A stretch of DNA of 64,000 nucleotides from an uncultured bacterium (GTDB lineage: Bacteria; Verrucomicrobiota; Kiritimatiellia; CAIVKH01): contig CAIVKH010000002.1 in the NCBI GenBank assembly GCA_903906425.1, positions 26,290 to 90,289 of the forward strand. The letters run 5' to 3'. Within the stretch, counting starts at the first letter, position 1. Each line of letters opens with the position of its first letter. Of this stretch, positions 62,067 through 64,000 are shown piece by piece. The position numbers and the translations under genes were made by a program. The notes beneath the pieces were generated by a model, which was not told the origin of the DNA, did no database searches, and saw nothing but the letters and a program-made list of their open reading frames with translations.

Positions 62067-64000
62067 GTGGCGGGAGCGGGCGCCCATGTGGAGATATATG
62101 AAGCCGCGCTGACAGCCGCAGCACCGCAAGCCCTACACTCGCTCAAATTGGCCGTCGGCGATTTCACCGGCCGCGTTGAGAAACTGAAGACGCTTCGCGC
62201 GAAAGTTGAATCGGGCAGTGTCGCGATTACGGGCCTGCAGGGCATGGGCGGGGCGGGGAAGACGGAGCTGGCGCGGAAGCTCGCTAATGAATTGAAGCCG
62301 AAATATCCCGACGCGCAGATCGAGTTCGATTTGAAGGGCGTAGGCAAGGACCCGCTTTCGCCGGGGGCCGTGCTCGAAAATATCATCCACGCGTTCGTCC
62401 CGGACGCGAAGCTGCCGGAGGACGTGGACCAGCTTGCGAATCTCGTGCGGCAGGTGTTGGACGCAAAGAAGGTCCTGCTGTTTCTGGACAACGCAAAGGA
62501 TGCCGCGCAGATCGGGCTGGCGGTTCAGGCGGCGCAGGGCTGCTGCGTCATCGTCACCTCGCGGAATCATTTTCACATCGCGGGCATGGAGGCGGTGGAT
62601 CTCGGGAAGATGGAACCGGACGAGGCGCGGGCCATGTTGAAGAAGGTTGCCGCGCGCGGGAAGGATTTGCCGGACGAGTGCGCGGACAGGCTGGCGGAGA
62701 AGCTGGATTATCTGCCGCTAGCCCTGCGGCTGGCCGGTAGTTTCCTCAACGTCTTTCACGAAAAGATGCCGGCGGATTATCTGCGGGAACTGGAGGCGGC
62801 GCGACTGGGCGCGGCGGCCTCTGGCCGCCGTGGGCGGCGGGACGCCGCCCCTCCCGGTGTGCTCGCAAAGCTCGATCATTGCGGCGAACTGGCGGGCGTG
62901 CCGGAAGGGCTGCGGGCTTCGTTCGCGGCGAGCTATGACCGGCTGAAGCCGGAACTACAAACGCTCTTTGCGCAGTTGTTCGTCTTTCCCGATCACTTCG
63001 ATGCGACGGCGGTGCGGGCGGTGTGGGGCGTGGATGAGGAGACGGCGGAAGATGCGCTGCTGATGCTGAAGAAACTCAGCCTGCTGGAATGGCTGGAGAA
63101 AGAACGGCGCTACGACCTGCATGATCTGCTGACGGAGTTCGCGGCATCGCTGATTGCGGACGACGAGCGCGAAAAAGTCGTCACGCGCTATGCGGAGCAT
63201 TTCACGAAGGTCGGGAGTCTCGCAGATCAACTTTATATGAAGGGTGGCGAGAATGTGGTGAAGGGGCTTGCGCTGTTCGATCGCGAGCGGCGGCACATTG
63301 AAAATGCGTTCGGGTTGTTGAATGCAGTTGTAGCCGGGGTCGGTGACCCCGGCTCTTCGAACGTTGAAGCTCAAGAGAGCCGGGATCAGCGATCCCGGCT
63401 ACAACAAGCCGCCGCCCGCCAGCTCATCACCCTCGTAGATGCCGTCGTCTATGTCGGCGATCTTCGCTTTCCAGTTGAAAAGCAGCGCATCCCGTGGCTG
63501 GAGGCGCAGGCCGAAGCCGCGCGCATCGCAAAGAATCGCGCAGGGGAGGGCAAAGCGCTCGGCAATCTCGGCGTCGCGTACAAGAATTTGGGCGAGACGC
63601 GCAAGGCGATTGGGTTTTATGAGCAAGACTTGGTGATCGCACGCGAAATCGGGGACCGACAAGGCGAGGGCGCTGCGCTCGGCAATCTCGGCAATGCGTA
63701 TGCGGCTTTGGGCGAGACGCGCAAGGCGATTGGGTTTTATGAGCAGCGGCTCGTCATCGCGCGTGAGATCGGGGACCGGCGCGGGGAGGGCGCTGCGCTC
63801 GGCAATCTCGGCGTCGCGTACAAGAATTTGGGCGAGACGCGCAAGGCGATTGGGTTTTATGAGCAGCAACTCGAGATCGTTCGCGAGATCGGGGACCGGC
63901 GCGGGGAGGGCAATGCGCTCGGCAATCTCGGCGTCGCGTACAAGAATTTGGGCGAGACGCGCAAGGCGATTGGGTTTTATGAGCAGGCGCTCGTCATTGA
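62067..64000 (+). CDS. NB-ARC/TPR STAND-family protein (3' partial)
   Basis: The reading frame is open from about 61947 and runs past the window end. The start is uncertain: no in-frame ATG occurs before the NTPase domain, so GTG at 62067 is proposed. Residues 59-66 are the P-loop GMGGAGKT, followed by the Walker B-like LLFLDNA (near 140), the GLPL-type YLPLALRLAG (near 214), a winged-helix region and LHDLL (near 352). From about residue 492 there are 40-residue TPR units. Two in-frame palindrome inserts lie near residues 252-265 and 421-446. Such proteins act as sensors in regulation or phage defence. Confidence 0.82.
   Translation, partial: MAGAGAHVEIYEAALTAAAPQALHSLKLAVGDFTGRVEKLKTLRAKVESGSVAITGLQGMGGAGKTELARKLANELKPKYPDAQIEFDLKGVGKDPLSPGAVLENIIHAFVPDAKLPEDVDQLANLVRQVLDAKKVLLFLDNAKDAAQIGLAVQAAQGCCVIVTSRNHFHIAGMEAVDLGKMEPDEARAMLKKVAARGKDLPDECADRLAEKLDYLPLALRLAGSFLNVFHEKMPADYLRELEAARLGAAASGRRGRRDAAPPGVLAKLDHCGELAGVPEGLRASFAASYDRLKPELQTLFAQLFVFPDHFDATAVRAVWGVDEETAEDALLMLKKLSLLEWLEKERRYDLHDLLTEFAASLIADDEREKVVTRYAEHFTKVGSLADQLYMKGGENVVKGLALFDRERRHIENAFGLLNAVVAGVGDPGSSNVEAQESRDQRSRLQQAAARQLITLVDAVVYVGDLRFPVEKQRIPWLEAQAEAARIAKNRAGEGKALGNLGVAYKNLGETRKAIGFYEQDLVIAREIGDRQGEGAALGNLGNAYAALGETRKAIGFYEQRLVIAREIGDRRGEGAALGNLGVAYKNLGETRKAIGFYEQQLEIVREIGDRRGEGNALGNLGVAYKNLGETRKAIGFYEQALVI
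62814..62860. repeat. GC-rich inverted repeat inserted in the STAND gene
   Basis: A palindrome (CGGCGGCC-TCT-GGCCGCCG) is followed by a 29-bp segment (62832-62860) identical, in reverse complement, to the insert in the M3 peptidase gene. The frame stays open and is read as a GRRGRRDAAPPG-type peptide between the NTPase and winged-helix regions. Confidence 0.9.
63327..63405. repeat. AGCCGGGRTC-type inverted repeat inserted in the STAND gene
   Basis: Two 30-bp arms (63327-63356 and 63376-63405) are imperfect inverted repeats around a 19-bp centre, starting GTTGTAGCCGGGGTC and ending GATCCCGGCTACAAC. Each arm is itself a palindrome with 9-bp halves around a 3-base loop. The 79-bp element is read in frame just before the TPR region. 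Confidence 0.93.
63541..64000. repeat. Near-identical 120-bp TPR-coding repeats
   Basis: The TPR units recur every 120 bp (aligned at 63601, 63721, 63841 and 63961). The stretch encoding LGETRKAIGFYEQ is identical in all visible copies, and differences cluster at a few codons. The array continues beyond the window. Confidence 0.95.

Overview
The window looks like a GC-rich member of the Verrucomicrobiota-type (PVC) bacteria. The evidence is family content: GloVer-repeat secreted proteins, a prepilin-like protein with a C-terminal DG motif, a DUF1080 protein, a sialate O-acetylesterase, a very large CotH/lamin-tail surface protein, and large dispersed palindromic repeat families. No rRNA, tRNA or CRISPR array was seen. 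Assignment below phylum level is not possible from this sequence alone.

Layout. 0-8 kb: end of a membrane protein, a secreted GH5 glycosidase, a zinc-ribbon protein, thrC, fabI, ffh, a BrnT/BrnA toxin-antitoxin pair and a sialate O-acetylesterase. 8-13.7 kb: FHA protein, a URO-D-family protein, a 21-bp tandem array, a pseudopilin with a coupled zinc-ribbon protein, and an M3 oligopeptidase. 13.8-23.1 kb: one 9.3-kb gene for a secreted multidomain protein. 23.3-29.8 kb: the operon uvrA - TPR protein - exbB - exbD (minus strand). 29.9-44.5 kb: esterase, GH5-like lipoprotein, MbfA-type iron protein, SGNH-TPR protein, secreted protein plus dtd, an operon of FmdB, a zinc-ribbon membrane protein and an ABC-class ATPase, a phosphohexomutase, and an operon of GYF-like protein, thioesterase and GT39-like membrane protein. 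44.5-51.5 kb is accessory in character: a second 21-bp array, an orphan gene, a collagen-like gene, a GloVer/FG-GAP protein with a composition break, a REP-associated tyrosine transposase (RAYT) with its 3' end duplicated, an HTH gene and a 7-bp satellite. 51.5-61.5 kb: second URO-D-family protein, malate dehydrogenase, small secreted protein, lipoate ligase-like protein, DUF1080 protein, two-component proteins, lon and hsp20. 61.7-64 kb: a small membrane protein and the start of an NB-ARC/TPR (STAND) gene that runs off the window.

The most striking feature is a dispersed palindrome, TTCCAATSATTGGAA (S = G or C). It occurs at 18 loci (38 copies, a few with one mismatch), plus one degraded copy beside the RAYT gene. 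It is nearly always paired, with starts exactly 32 bp apart (33 bp at a few loci). One locus has three copies and one has four, still at 32 bp. The 17-bp spacers share a GC-rich core with A/T edges, so the unit is the 32-bp module rather than the palindrome alone. Loci lie at gene and operon borders in all orientations. Three overlap coding sequence: one lies inside the GTPase domain of ffh with no net length change, one encodes part of the signal peptide of the TPR protein, and one encodes the last residues of the lipoate ligase-like protein. Two other palindrome families interrupt the M3 peptidase and STAND genes in frame.

Gene coordinates come from open frames with start codons chosen by ribosome-binding site, signal peptide or family N-terminus. 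Repeat coordinates were read directly from the sequence. Family names rest on motif recognition and no database search was run.
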